A program made the translations under genes and the position numbers. From assembly GCA_949289045.1 (NCBI GenBank), contig CASEMN010000003.1, positions 62,001 through 126,000 on the forward strand: 64,000 bases of DNA, in the 5' to 3' direction. Positions 63,165-64,000 of the stretch are shown in pieces. The notes beneath the pieces are model-generated. The model was not told the DNA's origin, searched no databases, and was given only the letters and a program-made list of their open reading frames with translations. The DNA is from an uncultured Oscillospiraceae bacterium (lineage in GTDB: Bacteria > Bacillota > Clostridia > Oscillospirales > Acutalibacteraceae). Each line of letters opens with the position of its first letter. Position 1 is the stretch's first letter.

Positions 63165-64000
63165 TTATTTACCATTATTTTTATCCGAAATAATTTCCAG
63201 ATTTCTGTTTATTACTCCTCTTCCGCGCCAGCCGAAAGCTCTTTTTTTAATTGCCGTTTCCTCCGTTAAAGCAAAAACACAGTTTTTTGTAAATTCCTCA
63301 AGTGGTAAAATTTTTATCTGCGAATTCATAGGACAAACCTCCTGGCAAATATCACAGCCCCATATACATCCGCTTTTTAAAATTGCATTAATTTCGCTCT
63401 CCGTCAGCTCACCCTTGCGCTGAGTTACGGCGGAAAGGCATTTTTCCCTGTCAATTCCCCCGTTTTCTGAAATCGCATTCACCGGACAGCTTTTTATACA
63501 CTTATTGCAGCCGATACAATGCTCAATTACGTTTGTAAAGCTCATATCCTTTACATTAATATCAGTTACTATCTCGCCTATAAAAACCCACGAACCATAT
63601 GTTTTATTGATTAAAAGAGAGTTTTTTCCTACAACTCCCAGGCCACTAAAGGCCGAAGCCTTTACTTCTGGTATTGGTGAATTATCAGCAAAGGATACAA
63701 ATTCACAGCCACTAAACTTATCTTTCAGTTTCTGGCACATATCAGAAAGCAGCCTGCCAAGAACCAAATGATAATCCTCCGGCACAGCATAACGAGAAAT
63801 ATTACGGCTTTCTCCGTAAGATTCAAGCATATAAGGAAAAAGAACACATATTACTGTTTTTGAATCGGCTGGAAGAAGTTCTTTTTTTCGGCATTCCAAA
63901 AGACTGTCAGACACAGCGGAAAAAGGACAAAGCCCCCACTGAGTACAACCGCAGTTTTCCGCAATAGGGCGAAATACTTTTTCAAATTCACTGTAATTTA
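63165..64000 (-). CDS. Epoxyqueuosine reductase-like 4Fe-4S protein (N-terminus off window)
   Basis: QueG-like protein; 277 residues are visible before the right edge (frame open to the end, no clear start). Two ferredoxin motifs: CIGCNKCIKSCPVNAI and CIWGCDICQEVCPMN, and the conserved AFSGLGVVGKNSLLINKTYGSW segment. Shorter than full QueG and lacking its C-terminal HEAT-like part, so it may be one of the short clostridial relatives; epoxyqueuosine reduction is not certain. Confidence 0.75.
   Translation of the reverse strand, partial: NYSEFEKVFRPIAENCGCTQWGLCPFSAVSDSLLECRKKELLPADSKTVICVLFPYMLESYGESRNISRYAVPEDYHLVLGRLLSDMCQKLKDKFSGCEFVSFADNSPIPEVKASAFSGLGVVGKNSLLINKTYGSWVFIGEIVTDINVKDMSFTNVIEHCIGCNKCIKSCPVNAISENGGIDREKCLSAVTQRKGELTESEINAILKSGCIWGCDICQEVCPMNSQIKILPLEEFTKNCVFALTEETAIKKRAFGWRGRGVINRNLEIISDKNNGK

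Overview
The window looks like a chromosomal segment of a spore-forming, anaerobic Clostridia-type Firmicute (Ruminococcaceae/Oscillospiraceae-like). The basis is moderately low G+C with strong AGGAGG-type ribosome binding sites, a CtsR-McsA-McsB-ClpC operon with CtsR boxes, a T-box leader on ilvB, a rubredoxin/FprA oxygen-defence cluster, and sporulation-type wall enzymes (PdaA-like deacetylase, CwlC-like amidase without signal peptide, DacF-like carboxypeptidase). Species cannot be named from the sequence alone. Both ends cut genes: coaD on the left and a QueG-like iron-sulfur protein on the right.

Layout. 1-5.1 kb: coaD/rsmD, uvrC, birA, then a SAM methyltransferase preceded by a 10-codon leader peptide ending in five arginines and a two-state transcription attenuator. 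This is the most interesting candidate system here. 5.2-5.5 kb: RNase P RNA. 5.7-10.2 kb: an LCP wall-polymer ligase gene and nth, separated by a Dam-type restriction-modification cassette flanked by a 55-bp direct repeat, which looks like an insertion with long target duplication. 10.3-24 kb: glyA, two ECF sigma/membrane-partner pairs, trmL, a PdaA-like deacetylase, the rubredoxin-fprA-flavin reductase/rubredoxin cluster, a large zinc-ribbon membrane protein, an acyltransferase and gdhA. 24-36 kb: wall enzymes, an ABC-2 exporter, small HTH regulators, a GH29 fucosidase and a ComM-like ATPase. 36-42 kb: phosphohexomutase, then a response regulator/histidine kinase/HtrA protease set on the minus strand. 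42.4-46.7 kb: T-box-controlled ilvB-ilvN-leuC-leuD.

46.8-53.9 kb is more accessory in character: a hairpin-rich intergenic element, a condensation-domain-like protein with two tandem paralogous membrane proteins, a GH25 muramidase with a PTE-rich stalk, and an orphan pair of secreted/membrane proteins with a possible 13-codon upstream ORF. 53.9-58.5 kb: the ctsR-mcsA-mcsB-clpC proteolysis operon with two CtsR boxes bracketing its promoter. It is followed by a divergent Cys/Gly-rich 46-residue peptide, an Amidase_2 protein and an EFR1-type ferredoxin/flavodoxin. A 520-bp AT-rich gap at 60.5-61.0 kb carries a cluster of DnaA-box-like sequences. The window closes with the ricT-holB-darA group and the QueG-like gene.

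No tRNA, rRNA, CRISPR array, transposase or prophage gene was found by eye. Family assignments rest on motif recognition, not on database searches; RNA structures were paired by hand.
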